A stretch of 23,823 bases of DNA from Sediminibacterium ginsengisoli (GCA_943324415.2 CALPLN020000009.1:1-23823), one strand, 5' to 3'. Counted from the first letter of the stretch, positions 14,737 through 23,823 are shown. Made by a program: numbers and translations. The notes: a model not told the origin generated them from the letters alone.

Positions 14737-15915
14737 TTCCTTACCCACTTCTACGAATGCTGCTATTGCTTGATCCAAATGTGCCCTGGTGTGCGCTGCA
14801 GATATTTGTACACGGATTCTTGCTTGACCCTTTGCCACCACTGGATAGTAAAATCCGATGACATAAATGCCCTTCTCTAATAATTTTTCCGCCATTTGCT
14901 GAGATATCACTGCATCATATAACATAATTGGGATGATAGGATGTGTTCCTGGCTTAATGTCAAATCCTGCTGCAGTAATTTTTTCTCTAAAATAAGTGGT
15001 ATTGGCTTCTAAGACATCTCTAAGTTCAGTGGTTTGTGATAATAGATCAAAAACCGCAATAGATGCTCCAGTAATAGATGGAGCCAATGTGTTTGAAAAT
15101 AAATAGGGTCTTGAACGTTGCCTTAATAAGTCGATAATTTCTTTTTTACCTGATGTAAATCCACCTGACGCACCACCCAATGCTTTTCCTAAAGTGCCTG
15201 TTATAATATCTACCTTTCCCATCACACCTTTTAATTCATGTACGCCTCTTCCTGTTTTACCTAAAAATCCTGTTGAATGGCATTCATCCGTCATTACCAA
15301 TGCTTCATATTTTTCGGCTAGTTCAACAATTTTATCCAATTGTGCAATGGTGCCATCCATAGAAAATGCGCCATCAGTCACGATGATTTTTTGAACCGCT
15401 CCTGCTGCTATCGCTTCTTTTAATTTTGCTTCTAAGTCCTCCATAGAATTGTGCTCATATCGATACCTCATGGACTTTGTAAGTCTTACGCCATCAATGA
15501 TAGACGCATGATTTAAGGAATCAGATATGATCGCATCTTTTTCGCCAAACAACGGTTCAAACACCCCACCATTTGCATCAAATGCTGCTGCATATAAAAT
15601 GGTGTCTTCTGTTCCTAAGAAAGTAGAAATTTTTTCTTCTAATGTTTTATGAATATCCTGTGTGCCACAAATAAAACGCACCGATGACAAACCAAATCCA
15701 TGTGTATCAATCGCCGACTTCGCAGCTTCAATGACTTTTGGATGAGAAGATAAACCCAGATAATTATTGGCGCAAAAATTTAAGACTTGTTGTCCACCTT
15801 GTATTGTGATTTCAGCTCCTTGAGGTGAAGTAATGATTCTTTCTTTTTTATACAATCCCGCTGCTTTAATCGCTTCTATTTCTTTTTCCAAAAATGGCTT
15901 GAATTGATCGTACAT
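14719..15915 (-). CDS. kbl: Glycine C-acetyltransferase (2-amino-3-ketobutyrate CoA ligase)
   Basis: A 398-residue PLP enzyme of the alpha-oxoamine synthase family, full length. It splits 2-amino-3-oxobutanoate with CoA into glycine and acetyl-CoA. Seen: NFCANNYLGLSSHP (46-59), the cofactor-stacking H136 in SLNHASIIDG, TDECHSTGFLG with D210 and H213, and the Schiff-base lysine K244 in TGTLGKALGG, at the same position as in E. coli Kbl. The C-terminal RIRVQISAAHT segment is present. The ATG at 15915 lies 5 bp after the threonine dehydrogenase stop, forming a two-gene threonine catabolic operon. Related AONS/BioF enzymes are possible paralogues, but the neighbour supports Kbl. Confidence 0.95.
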   Translation of the reverse strand: MYDQFKPFLEKEIEAIKAAGLYKKERIITSPQGAEITIQGGQQVLNFCANNYLGLSSHPKVIEAAKSAIDTHGFGLSSVRFICGTQDIHKTLEEKISTFLGTEDTILYAAAFDANGGVFEPLFGEKDAIISDSLNHASIIDGVRLTKSMRYRYEHNSMEDLEAKLKEAIAAGAVQKIIVTDGAFSMDGTIAQLDKIVELAEKYEALVMTDECHSTGFLGKTGRGVHELKGVMGKVDIITGTLGKALGGASGGFTSGKKEIIDLLRQRSRPYLFSNTLAPSITGASIAVFDLLSQTTELRDVLEANTTYFREKITAAGFDIKPGTHPIIPIMLYDAVISQQMAEKLLEKGIYVIGFYYPVVAKGQARIRVQISAAHTRAHLDQAIAAFVEVGKELGVIQ

Positions 15916-15920
15916 ATAAT

Positions 15921-16904
15921 TTATTTATTCTTGTTGTAATTAAAATATTGTGGCAGATTGTCTACAATAGCTGCTGTCATTGCCTTTAAATCGAATTGAG
16001 GTTGCCAGTTCCAATCTTTCTTGGCGTTACTATCATCGATACTTCTTGGCCAACCATCTGCAATTTGCTGTCTAAAATCTGGTTGATATTCAATTTCGAA
16101 ATTAGGATAATAGGATAATAAGCTTTGATAAATTTCGTCTGGAGAAAAACTCATTCCAGAAACATTATAGCTTGTTCGAATACTTATATTTTCCTTTGGC
16201 GCTTCCATTAATTGTAAGGTGGCATGAATGGCGTCATCCATATACATCATTGGCAAATAGGAATGCGCAGTTAAGAAACAAGTAAATTTTTCTTCCTTAA
16301 TTGCTTTATGGTATATATCCACTGCATAATCGGTTGTTCCACCGCCTGCTAAAGATTTATATCCAATTAATCCAGGGTACCTAAGACTTCTTACATCTAC
16401 CCCATATTTGTTAAAATAATATTCACACCAATGTTCACCTGCTAACTTGGAAATACCATACACCGTATTGGGATCCTTAAAAGCTTGTTGTGGTGTATTG
16501 TCTTTATCCGAATGAGGACCAAACACTGCAATGGAACTTGGCCAAAATACCTTTTCAATTTTATGCTCTCTTGCAACCTCTAGTACATTTAGTAAGCCTC
16601 CCATATTCAAATCCCAAGCTTGTACCGGATTTTTTTCACCTAAAGCCGATAAAATGGCTGCTAAATGATAGATCTGCGTCACGCCCTCTTTTGTCACTAT
16701 GAATTCTAAGGCGGCCTTATCCATTACATTCAAAGCATAGAAAGTACAGTAATCAAACTTAGTTTTTACCGCATCTTGAAAATCAGATGCGATGATATGA
16801 TCCTTCCCGTATTTATCTGCCAACGCTTTTGTAAGTTCTGTACCCAATTGTCCACCCGCACCAATGACTAAAATCTTGCCCATTAAACTAATGTTTGTTT
16901 GCAT
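15921..16904 (-). CDS. L-threonine 3-dehydrogenase, epimerase-like (SDR) type
   Basis: A 327-residue extended short-chain dehydrogenase. It oxidises L-threonine to 2-amino-3-oxobutanoate with NAD, the substrate of the next enzyme. Seen: GAGGQLG (15-21), the family stretch HLAAILSALGEKNPVQAWDLNMGGL (80-104), SSIAVFG (123-129) and the catalytic YGISK (Y149, K153). This SDR type is unrelated to the zinc-dependent E. coli Tdh. Starting at the second Met (16883, MGKILVIG) would place the glycine motif at residues 8-14, the usual family position; the first ATG (16904) is equally possible. A candidate promoter lies at 16935-16965. Confidence 0.92.
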   Translation of the reverse strand: MQTNISLMGKILVIGAGGQLGTELTKALADKYGKDHIIASDFQDAVKTKFDYCTFYALNVMDKAALEFIVTKEGVTQIYHLAAILSALGEKNPVQAWDLNMGGLLNVLEVAREHKIEKVFWPSSIAVFGPHSDKDNTPQQAFKDPNTVYGISKLAGEHWCEYYFNKYGVDVRSLRYPGLIGYKSLAGGGTTDYAVDIYHKAIKEEKFTCFLTAHSYLPMMYMDDAIHATLQLMEAPKENISIRTSYNVSGMSFSPDEIYQSLLSYYPNFEIEYQPDFRQQIADGWPRSIDDSNAKKDWNWQPQFDLKAMTAAIVDNLPQYFNYNKNK

Positions 16905-16934
16905 GTGTGAAATTAGCTTATTCCCTTAAAAACT

Positions 16935-16965
16935 CAAATTTAAAGTGCTAAAAACATTAAAAAAA
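16935..16965 (-). promoter_or_regulatory. Candidate promoter of the threonine-degradation operon
   Basis: On the minus strand TAAATTTG (16942-16935) matches the Bacteroidota -7 element TAnnTTTG exactly. A TTTT lies 19 nt upstream in place of TTTG. Transcription would begin near 16928, 24 nt before the first possible ATG and 45 nt before the second. Confidence 0.35.
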
Positions 16966-16978
16966 CTACTTGCTAGGA

Positions 16979-17983
16979 CTAGTTAAACAGACCAACTAAT
17001 TTATCTGTCACGCGATGACTGATATTCGTGGTAATGGTGAACTCAAATGTATGTGGCCTTAAACTCGACAAAGCCATATTCGATTGGTAAATATCATAAC
17101 TCAATCCAAATTTATATTTTTTATACATCAAGCCCACATAGGGAATAGTGGCATCCTTGGTTCTATAAAAACAGCCAAAATAAAACCTATCTGTATTTTC
17201 TCCAGGCGTGTTCATAGGGACACTCAATAAAGCACCTACATAAAAGAATTCGCTTTCAAATCTGTTTTGATAATCTGCATGAAACACAATAGTATGGTCC
17301 TCCCAAATTCTTTTTTCGATATTGATTTGTCCTAATGTTTGATAAGATTGATCAAATTTTTCAAGCGCCTGTTGTGTAGCACTTCTATTGATATAAAATA
17401 AACTTCCGCCCAATTGAAAAAATGTCTGTTCATTAGATAAAGTATACAACAAGCCAACATTGGAAGAAAACTTACTCGGATACGCATTGATCGCCTCTAA
17501 ACTACTTGTATTGAATAATCTGCCTGAATTATACTGATCTCCAAAAGTAAGTTTAGATGCATCAATCGTTCTGGTGATTAAGGTGGAACTAATACCCAAT
17601 GCAATACTGCTTGCTTTATCTTCGTCTAGAAAAATTCGATTGGCGAGACTAAGTGTAACCGCGTTGGTTTGTAAAACACCATCTAACACTTGTTCTGACA
17701 CGGCTTGTACCCCTAGTCCAAAGAGATTGTTTTTGTCATAACTATTCTTACGCAACAAAGCCACATCGGCAGCTAGTCCGATTGTCCTATACGCATTTCC
17801 TACTCCTTCGAACTGTGTTCTAAATATGGTTTGTACTTTATTGTTGACTCCAAAACCAGAATTGGCAGGATTGAAAAAATTGTTAAGATTAAAATTTTGT
17901 GAGGAATAGTGTGTTTGCGCGCAGAGATACTGCGACGAACACAAAAAGATAGATCCTAATATAATTTTTAAAAGTGAATTCAT
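16979..17983 (-). CDS. PorP/SprF family outer-membrane protein (type IX secretion associated)
   Basis: A 334-residue protein with a signal peptide (about 1-22, ending LCAQ) and the opening YSSQNFNLNNFFNPANSGF typical of PorP/SprF proteins. The remainder alternates short amphipathic strands as in an outer-membrane barrel (AVTLSLANRIFL, TIPYVGLMYKKYKFGLSYDIY, HTFEFTITTNI). In T9SS, PorP/SprF partners are needed to surface-expose type B cargo and are commonly encoded right after it. That is so here: the ATG follows directly on the stop codon of the PKD cargo gene with no gap. Specific dedication to this cargo is inferred from context. Confidence 0.92.
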   Translation of the reverse strand: MNSLLKIILGSIFLCSSQYLCAQTHYSSQNFNLNNFFNPANSGFGVNNKVQTIFRTQFEGVGNAYRTIGLAADVALLRKNSYDKNNLFGLGVQAVSEQVLDGVLQTNAVTLSLANRIFLDEDKASSIALGISSTLITRTIDASKLTFGDQYNSGRLFNTSSLEAINAYPSKFSSNVGLLYTLSNEQTFFQLGGSLFYINRSATQQALEKFDQSYQTLGQINIEKRIWEDHTIVFHADYQNRFESEFFYVGALLSVPMNTPGENTDRFYFGCFYRTKDATIPYVGLMYKKYKFGLSYDIYQSNMALSSLRPHTFEFTITTNISHRVTDKLVGLFN

Positions 17984-20900
17984 TTAACGTAATAAAAGAA
18001 AAGAGCCGGTTTTTGTAATGTGTTCATCTTTGTACGTAACATAATCAATCAAATAAGTATACGCATCCATTTCTTGATCGATCCCATTGAATTTGCCATC
18101 CCAGCTATCCGTCAAACGATTTGTTTGAAAAATAATTTTACCGAACCGATTAAAAATTCTGAAATAGTTAAATGTTTTTAGCCCAGCGCCATATTCAATT
18201 TTTAATACATCATTGAGCTGATCTCTATTGGGCGTAAACGCTTTAGGAATTGACACTACAATAGCACTAGACACATCTATAGTATAGATATCGTTGATGA
18301 AACATTCGGTTACCGGGTCTGTTCTTCTTAAAATATATTGAATTGAACTATTGGCTTTGAATAAAGGATTGGGTATAAATGGATTGGATAGATTGAAGGA
18401 AGGCGTCCATTTGTAATTACTATAGCCCGAATCTATTTTTTGTGGATTCAATAAGGTATCCTGATCAGCTAGTACAAATAGCGTGAACTTAGAGGGGGGC
18501 AATGGAGCTATGACTTTAACCGAATCTCCTTTTAAATCATATTCATATTTTGGACAATAATCATTTTTGACAGACAATTTTATCAGATAGCTTCCTGCTT
18601 TATCATAAGTATGGGTAAGGGGTTGGGCTTGGTTGAATGTTTTGCCGTCGCCAAAATCCCATGTTAAATGTACATTGTTCTGGTCTGTTGCATTTGTGTT
18701 GATAGCTAGATTTCCATTTATGCAACTATATAAATTATACCCTAAAGTATATACGGGGATATTTAATGCTTTAATAAAAACAGGATCCGACTTTAATGAA
18801 TTGCAATACCCGTCATGCACCATTAATTTAAAATTGCCATTTTGCGAAGTAACCAAACTGTCTATTAAGTTGGTCGTTTTTGTGACAGCGTCATTCAAGT
18901 ACCAAGTGTAGGTTAATCCGCCAGCGCCCAATAATGTAATGGGATCTCCATTACAAATAACAGTATCTTTTGCTTTTAAAATGGCTTCTGGAATAGCACG
19001 AACATTAATATTATTTAAGTTATTAAAGACATATTCGCATTGTTTAGGATCAATTAATTTTAAAGAGGTATTTACATTATTTGCTGTTAGCCCATTTAAA
19101 ATATGTTCGGAAAAATAGGCCGCACTTGGCTTATCCGTAGACCAAACTTGTTTAAACGGCGGCAAGCCTCCTGTGATGTCTGTATTAAAAATTAAGGTAT
19201 CAAATTTACACACATAATTTTTTGAAAGCAATGTAGTCACATTACTAGGTGGTGGTACAATGACAATATTTTGAATGGTGTCATTGATACAAGTGCCTCC
19301 ACTATATGCTACTAACTTGATGGAGAAATTCGTTTGATCAGGAAAGCTGTATTTTGAATAGCTATGTTTGTAACTTTTGCCAACCATTGGATTTTCATCT
19401 ATAGTCGTATCTGTAAGGTCTCTATCAAAGTCCCAGTAGATGACGATTTTTCCAACTGTTCCTATGTCTACAACCGAATTATTCACAATAATAACTTCCT
19501 TATTACTACATAAGGCAGTGTCATTTTGAACAATAAATTTTGATTTTGGTATGGATCCATTCACTGTGAAAATACTAGTATCGGCTCCAATACATCCAGC
19601 TGTACTAACAATCTCTAGTGATACATTGTAATTGCCTGGAGTTAAATATCGATGCTTTGGATTGGCGACGTTATCTGTATTTGGGAAAGCGGTATTGGCG
19701 GCATCTCCAAAATTCCACTTATAACTAAAGCCAGTAGAATTATCGGCTATTTTTGTGGTATCTGTAAATTCTGCAAATTCATCTTCTAAACATATTTCCG
19801 GCATAAGAAAGCCAACCTCTGGATTCGGATGACTAGTGATTTCTTTTTCTATCGCATTTTGACAACCATTCTCGGTAATCGTAGTTAGTGTAACAAAATA
19901 CTTTTTCGCCTCTGTATAACTATGTTTAACCACCAAATTAGAAAGTAAAGTATCTACTTTGGTGCTGTCACCGAAATCCCAAATCCATTTTTGTAAAATC
20001 GCATCCCCTATGCTTTGAGAGTCGTCTGTAAAAGTGATTTCTTTGTTTTGACAAGTGATGGAGGAGATATTGAAATTCACTTCTGGCAAATCATCTAAAC
20101 GAATCGTTTCAGATACCGTATCGCTGATACAGCCTATTTCTGTGATTAAAAAATAATTAACAATATAGGTTCTTGCAGTATCATATTTATATTTAAACTC
20201 CACTGGGTAGTCTTTATATATGCCATTTCCTAGATCCCATTTATAGTTGGTAATTTTTTTATCATTTTCATTTACAATAGATGCGTCTTTAAAGCTAACC
20301 GAATCAGAGACACAATGACTTGTTATAATGGTGTTGAGCGCCTTAGGTGGTTCTAATACTTCTAAGTCAAAACTAATTTCTTGTTCACCACTACATCCAT
20401 CTCCAATTGGATTGTTAACAATCACTTCTATCGTATATGTGCCTGCAATTTGATAGGTTAACTCTTGATTTAGTTTATACGTAAAAATAAGTTTCCCATT
20501 GACCATGGTAGAGTCGATAGGCTGGGGAGATAAATCATCTACTTGAGGATAAGCAGGAATTTTCCATTTTAGAATATTCGGCTTGTACGGCAAAGTGATA
20601 GAAGCAACAAATGGAGACCCTTTACAAGTAACCGCATTGGCATCCACTGAGGTAAACTTATTTGTAATCAATAATTTTTGAAACAAATCTTTCACATTGG
20701 TTCCTGCGCTATAACTATAGGACTCTACTTGACCAAAGCCATAACAAAAGGCGTTAAAGCCGCTATCTGATGTAAGTCTTAAACTTAAAAATGCGGTATT
20801 GCCAACATTGAGTTTTTCTTGCAAATAAGAATAGTTGCTACTCGCAATTTTGACAAATGTGTTTGTAGGTTTTTGGCCATTGATTTTAAAACTTGCAATG

Positions 20901-22063
20901 CCTTCGTCTCTTATGATCACATTTACATTCTGATCTGTAATGGCATTTTTAGGTGTTAAAAAAACAGTGACATCATTGATGTTTTGTTCAACCGGATTTA
21001 AAATGACCATATCAGGATCGCCAACCGGCAAATCTGCAGATTGCGTAAGTGAAAATTGTGCAACAGCAATTGGCTGATTGGATTTAATTGCAAAAGCTGC
21101 CTGGTTGGTATAACTAAATTCTTTAAACTCATTGGCATTCATAGGTACATCTTGTCCATTCACATTCACGTTCGTTCCATCCTCCTTACTCAATACTCGA
21201 ATGATAAATTTATTTTTTCCACGATACGGGGTGATAAAATAATTTAAACCCCAAGAATTTACAGGATAACATTGTTGGTACAATGGATCTACCGATCCGT
21301 TAGCACCAATTGAAAGACTACTACTACCACTGAATACCGCAATTTTTTTACAAACACTCCCATCTACAGACACGGATTCAATGGAGGTGCCGGTTAAGTC
21401 TAATGGGTCTTGAAAGGAATAAATGGTTCCGGCTTTTGGCAATTCCACATCATAACTTGTACCTGAAATTTGACCGCTCTTTCTCAGTTGAACTCTTATA
21501 ACAGTATTGTCTTCCACTGCTACCACACTAAATTGGGATCTCCTAAACTCATTGGCCTCTGCTCCAGTTATTGGCTGTGCAGATTGAGTATAAGTAATGA
21601 CTTGATACCTTCTTTCTAAAACGGAGACAGGCAGGATGATAGATGCAGCAGAACGAGCGCTGGCATACATATGCGCATAAACAACAATACCAGGTTTGCC
21701 TTCATTTACGACTACTTTAATACCTTTATTTAAAACTATTTTTTTATTTGATGCGGGGTCATCTATTGCAGATTCTGCTCCACTTACATAAGTGGTTGCT
21801 CTTGGTAAGACAAATTCCTGAGGTGTAAAAGCAATGATATTAAAAGGCAAGGAATCACCATTGATTACAATATGACCACTAGTGTTTTTGTCAGAACTGA
21901 TATACAATGACAATTCTGCTAAATTACTCGCTCCATTAGGCGCATGTGGTGGAAAAACAACCCAAAACTCTTTTCCTTTATTTGAAAAATCCTGTGCAAA
22001 AAGTACAATAGTATGTATTGCACAACAAAGCAGTGTAATTAATAAATAGCGGGGGTTTAACAT
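17984..22063 (-). CDS. Large T9SS type B cargo protein with IgGFc-binding-like head and PKD repeats
   Basis: About 1359 residues from the ATG at 22063; a GTG at 22075 would add four. A signal peptide (ending VLFAQ) leads into a domain of about 420 residues (FSNKGKEFWVVFPPH, EFVLPRATTYVSGAES, SIILPVSVLERRYQV) resembling the IgGFc-binding N-terminal domain. PKD-type Ig domains follow, with W-D-F-G-like cores near residues 610, 695, 785, 880 and 1140, each with a paired 'G.Y.V.L' strand. The end (about 1275-1359: IPKAFTPNRDQLND, FNRFGKIIFQT, WDGKFNG, SFLLLR) is a gliding-motility-associated type B sorting domain. It is probably a surface adhesin or gliding-type filament. The adjacent PorP/SprF gene is the expected partner. 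Paired cysteines recur in the PKD repeats. Confidence 0.92.
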   Translation of the reverse strand: MLNPRYLLITLLCCAIHTIVLFAQDFSNKGKEFWVVFPPHAPNGASNLAELSLYISSDKNTSGHIVINGDSLPFNIIAFTPQEFVLPRATTYVSGAESAIDDPASNKKIVLNKGIKVVVNEGKPGIVVYAHMYASARSAASIILPVSVLERRYQVITYTQSAQPITGAEANEFRRSQFSVVAVEDNTVIRVQLRKSGQISGTSYDVELPKAGTIYSFQDPLDLTGTSIESVSVDGSVCKKIAVFSGSSSLSIGANGSVDPLYQQCYPVNSWGLNYFITPYRGKNKFIIRVLSKEDGTNVNVNGQDVPMNANEFKEFSYTNQAAFAIKSNQPIAVAQFSLTQSADLPVGDPDMVILNPVEQNINDVTVFLTPKNAITDQNVNVIIRDEGIASFKINGQKPTNTFVKIASSNYSYLQEKLNVGNTAFLSLRLTSDSGFNAFCYGFGQVESYSYSAGTNVKDLFQKLLITNKFTSVDANAVTCKGSPFVASITLPYKPNILKWKIPAYPQVDDLSPQPIDSTMVNGKLIFTYKLNQELTYQIAGTYTIEVIVNNPIGDGCSGEQEISFDLEVLEPPKALNTIITSHCVSDSVSFKDASIVNENDKKITNYKWDLGNGIYKDYPVEFKYKYDTARTYIVNYFLITEIGCISDTVSETIRLDDLPEVNFNISSITCQNKEITFTDDSQSIGDAILQKWIWDFGDSTKVDTLLSNLVVKHSYTEAKKYFVTLTTITENGCQNAIEKEITSHPNPEVGFLMPEICLEDEFAEFTDTTKIADNSTGFSYKWNFGDAANTAFPNTDNVANPKHRYLTPGNYNVSLEIVSTAGCIGADTSIFTVNGSIPKSKFIVQNDTALCSNKEVIIVNNSVVDIGTVGKIVIYWDFDRDLTDTTIDENPMVGKSYKHSYSKYSFPDQTNFSIKLVAYSGGTCINDTIQNIVIVPPPSNVTTLLSKNYVCKFDTLIFNTDITGGLPPFKQVWSTDKPSAAYFSEHILNGLTANNVNTSLKLIDPKQCEYVFNNLNNINVRAIPEAILKAKDTVICNGDPITLLGAGGLTYTWYLNDAVTKTTNLIDSLVTSQNGNFKLMVHDGYCNSLKSDPVFIKALNIPVYTLGYNLYSCINGNLAINTNATDQNNVHLTWDFGDGKTFNQAQPLTHTYDKAGSYLIKLSVKNDYCPKYEYDLKGDSVKVIAPLPPSKFTLFVLADQDTLLNPQKIDSGYSNYKWTPSFNLSNPFIPNPLFKANSSIQYILRRTDPVTECFINDIYTIDVSSAIVVSIPKAFTPNRDQLNDVLKIEYGAGLKTFNYFRIFNRFGKIIFQTNRLTDSWDGKFNGIDQEMDAYTYLIDYVTYKDEHITKTGSFLLLR

Positions 22064-22311
22064 ACTTAAATACACTTAGTGCAAAAGATACTTGTAAAAT
22101 AAACAATTTATACCCAAAAAAATAGTCTTTTAGAGGATATTGGACAAAAGGCAAGACAAAAAGTTTAATAGTAAAAAAATCTTATAAAAGTCATAACGAT
22201 GCATAGCGTAAGAATAATTAGGCTAAATTATGATTCTGTTGTAATTTTATGTCCTACATGCAAAAAACGAACTCTGTTGAGAAAAGTCGTCATATGAAAG
22301 GGATACAACAT

Positions 22312-22704
22312 ATGAAAACCATCAATTTTCGTTTTATTAGTATCCTCTTAATTGCATTTTTACTTCAGCATTTTTCCTTTGCCGCCTTACAAACCGCTTT
22401 AGATTTTTCAAATCTAAACTCAGGGACTGTATTGAATAGCTATTTTGAAAAGGGTACAGTCGCCCATCAGAATAATCAATTAGATATTTTCATTATATCT
22501 GAATCTGAAGACGAAGATGAAGATGAAGTACATCATGAACCTGTTTATTTGAAAGGATTCATTTCAAATAAAAGCCATTTCAAATCGATTCACTACACAG
22601 AGTTTATCAACACCCTTTACTTAAGATTGGCTTCTACTAATCTGCTCAAAGTTGAACTTCCCTTCTTTATACTCTACCATGCTTGGAAGAGTGACTTATC
22701 CTAA
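22312..22704 (+). CDS. Small exported acidic protein of unknown function
   Basis: From the ATG at 22312 the product has 130 residues: signal peptide MKTINFRFISILLIAFLLQ then HFSFA, followed by a short body. Upstream in-frame ATGs at 22294 and 22249 would only add a polar extension before the signal, so I prefer 22312. The mature part holds an acidic run, SESEDEDEDEVHHEP, with two histidines, and ends in an aromatic-rich stretch (FFILYHAWKSDLS). I recognise no family. It lies 104 bp before an RND efflux adaptor in the same direction, so it may be an accessory, possibly metal-binding, protein of that system; this is inference only. Confidence 0.6.
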   Translation: MKTINFRFISILLIAFLLQHFSFAALQTALDFSNLNSGTVLNSYFEKGTVAHQNNQLDIFIISESEDEDEDEVHHEPVYLKGFISNKSHFKSIHYTEFINTLYLRLASTNLLKVELPFFILYHAWKSDLS

Positions 22705-22719
22705 TCTTGTTATTATCTA

Positions 22720-22767
22720 TTGCAATTAATATTGCAAAATAGCTTACAGGCAATTTCTTGTCTGTAA
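22720..22767 (+). repeat. Two adjacent short hairpins between the acidic protein and the efflux adaptor
   Basis: TTGCAAT-TAAT-ATTGCAA (22720-22737) is a perfect 7-bp stem with a four-base loop. Six bases later TTACAG (22744-22749) and CTGTAA (22762-22767) form a second 6-bp stem with a 12-base loop. Neither has a T run, so a classical terminator is unlikely; a transcript-processing site or operator is possible. Confidence 0.4.
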
Positions 22768-22808
22768 TTATCATTTCTTGTATTTACATAACCATTCAAA
22801 TAAATTTA

Positions 22809-23823
22809 ATGAGAGGAAATTTACTCGTTGCCATTTCGGCGACTATCCTACTTTTTACATCATGTACACAACATGAAGCAGAAAAAGAAAAAGAAGCGAC
22901 ATTTACTGTCACAAGTCCATTACAAATTGATACGACTATTTATAAGGAATATGTGGCGCAAATCCATTCAGCAAACCATATCGAACTTAGATCACAAGAG
23001 AAAGGATATCTACAAAAGATATTTGTTGACGAAGGACAATTTGTTAAAAAAGGACAGCTGATGTTCAAGTTGATGCCTGCAATATATGAGGCAGAAGTAG
23101 CCAAGGCTAAAGCAGAATTAAACTTTGCTGAGATTGAATATAAAAACACCAAAGGACTAGCAGATAACAAGATTGTTTCGGCTAGTGAACTATCCATGGC
23201 AAAAGCTAAGTTAGATAAAGCTAGGGCCGAGTTACAACTAGCACAAGTGCATCTAGACTTTACTGAAATTCGTGCACCATTCGATGGGATTATGGATAAA
23301 TTCCATACCCGCCTTGGAAGCTTAGTTGACGAAGGAGAGTTATTAACTAGCCTTTCAGACAATAGTAAGATGTGGGTTTATTTTAATGTAGCAGAATCTG
23401 AATACTTGGATTATATCCAAAATGTTAAATCTAAAGAAAAGCAAAAAGTATTATTGCAAATGGCTAATAAAGCCCTCTTTGAATCAGCAGGATATGTTGA
23501 AACAATAGAAGCCGACTTCAATAATGAAACAGGGAATATTGCATTTAGAGCAGCATTTACTAATCCTAAAAGGATACTTCGTCATGGAGAAACCGGCAAT
23601 ATCATGATGCCGATTCAATTGAAAAAGGCAATTCTTATCCCCCAAAAATCTACGTTTGACGTACTAGATAAAAAATATGTTTACATGGTAGATGAAAAAG
23701 GAGTCATTAAATCTAGTCAAATTATTATTGCCCAAGAAATTCCGCATTTCTATATCCTAGCATCAGGTTTAAAATCTACTGATAAAATTCTTTTAGAAGG
23801 ATTGGGTAAAGTAAAGAGCAACG
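22809..23823 (+). CDS. RND efflux periplasmic adaptor (HlyD/AcrA family), 3' end cut by window
   Basis: About 338 residues are present from the ATG at 22809; the frame is open to the window edge. The N-terminus is a lipoprotein signal with lipobox FTSC (C19). Then come the lipoyl half-motif HIELRSQEKGYLQKIFVDEGQFVKKGQLMFKL (about 56-87), a coiled-coil hairpin (about 90-145: YEAEVAKAKAELNFAEIEY..., SELSMAKAKLDKARAELQLAQ), the second lipoyl part DFTEIRAPFDGIMD, and the beta-barrel region. This is the periplasmic adaptor linking an inner-membrane RND pump to an outer-membrane channel. Substrate class (drug, dye or metal) cannot be told; the pump gene should follow beyond the window. Confidence 0.92.
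   Translation, partial: MRGNLLVAISATILLFTSCTQHEAEKEKEATFTVTSPLQIDTTIYKEYVAQIHSANHIELRSQEKGYLQKIFVDEGQFVKKGQLMFKLMPAIYEAEVAKAKAELNFAEIEYKNTKGLADNKIVSASELSMAKAKLDKARAELQLAQVHLDFTEIRAPFDGIMDKFHTRLGSLVDEGELLTSLSDNSKMWVYFNVAESEYLDYIQNVKSKEKQKVLLQMANKALFESAGYVETIEADFNNETGNIAFRAAFTNPKRILRHGETGNIMMPIQLKKAILIPQKSTFDVLDKKYVYMVDEKGVIKSSQIIIAQEIPHFYILASGLKSTDKILLEGLGKVKSN

Noticed and set aside
22082..22118. TTTG...TATCTTTTG as promoter of the T9SS cargo operon
   Set aside because: The spacer would be 24 nt and the second element has one extra T; possible but below my threshold for a feature.
22828..23362. Overlapping ORFs on both strands within the efflux adaptor
   Set aside because: The adaptor frame starting at 22809 is unmistakable (lipobox, lipoyl motifs, coiled coil), so the others are shadows.
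1..23823. Mobile element, prophage, toxin-antitoxin, CRISPR or tRNA genes
   Set aside because: No transposase, integrase, phage structural protein, regularly spaced repeat or cloverleaf was seen; the genes read as normal chromosomal operons.

Overview
The window looks like chromosomal DNA from a Bacteroidota bacterium, probably of the Chitinophagales type. The evidence is AT-rich DNA, a type IX secretion (T9SS) type B cargo protein next to a PorP/SprF protein, epimerase-type threonine dehydrogenase plus KBL, CruF/CrtD carotenoid enzymes, and candidate promoters of the TTTG...TAnnTTTG type. The taxonomic call is an inference from gene content. I saw no tRNA, rRNA, CRISPR array, insertion sequence or prophage.

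Layout. (1) 1-4374, minus: a tight six-gene run read from right to left. It holds a fatty-acid desaturase, a CrtI/CrtD-type carotenoid desaturase, a CruF-type carotenoid hydratase, an HDAC-fold deacetylase, a DUF2237 protein and a pterin carbinolamine dehydratase cut by the window edge. (2) 4462-5538, minus: an OmpL-like porin. (3) 5635-6399, plus: a one-TM protein of unknown function. (4) 6435-9070, minus: cytochrome b561-like membrane protein, YceI protein and a cryptochrome/photolyase, divergent from a Rieske lipoprotein (9152-9604, plus). (5) 9627-12511, minus: a GapN-like aldehyde dehydrogenase preceded by three membrane-protein genes, one encoding only 31 residues. (6) 12686-13198, plus: a secreted fasciclin protein with a strong terminator, then a 317-bp gap with an inverted repeat and a promoter candidate, then a probable DNA-binding protein. 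(7) 14719-16904, minus: threonine dehydrogenase and KBL, turning threonine into glycine and acetyl-CoA. (8) 16979-22063, minus: a PKD-repeat T9SS cargo protein and PorP/SprF. (9) 22312-23823, plus: a small secreted acidic protein and the start of an RND efflux adaptor.

Themes. Regions 1, 4 and 6 suggest protection against light and oxidative stress: acyclic-end carotenoids, a blue-light flavoprotein, YceI/b561/Rieske redox proteins and a fasciclin. The photolyase-like protein has lost the tryptophans and the flavin-facing asparagine that mark classical CPD photolyases, and the GapN-like enzyme lacks the usual catalytic glutamate. These two proteins, the HDAC-fold enzyme inside the carotenoid operon, and the microprotein operon are the points most worth following. 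I found no clear sign of a wholly new defence or mobile system.
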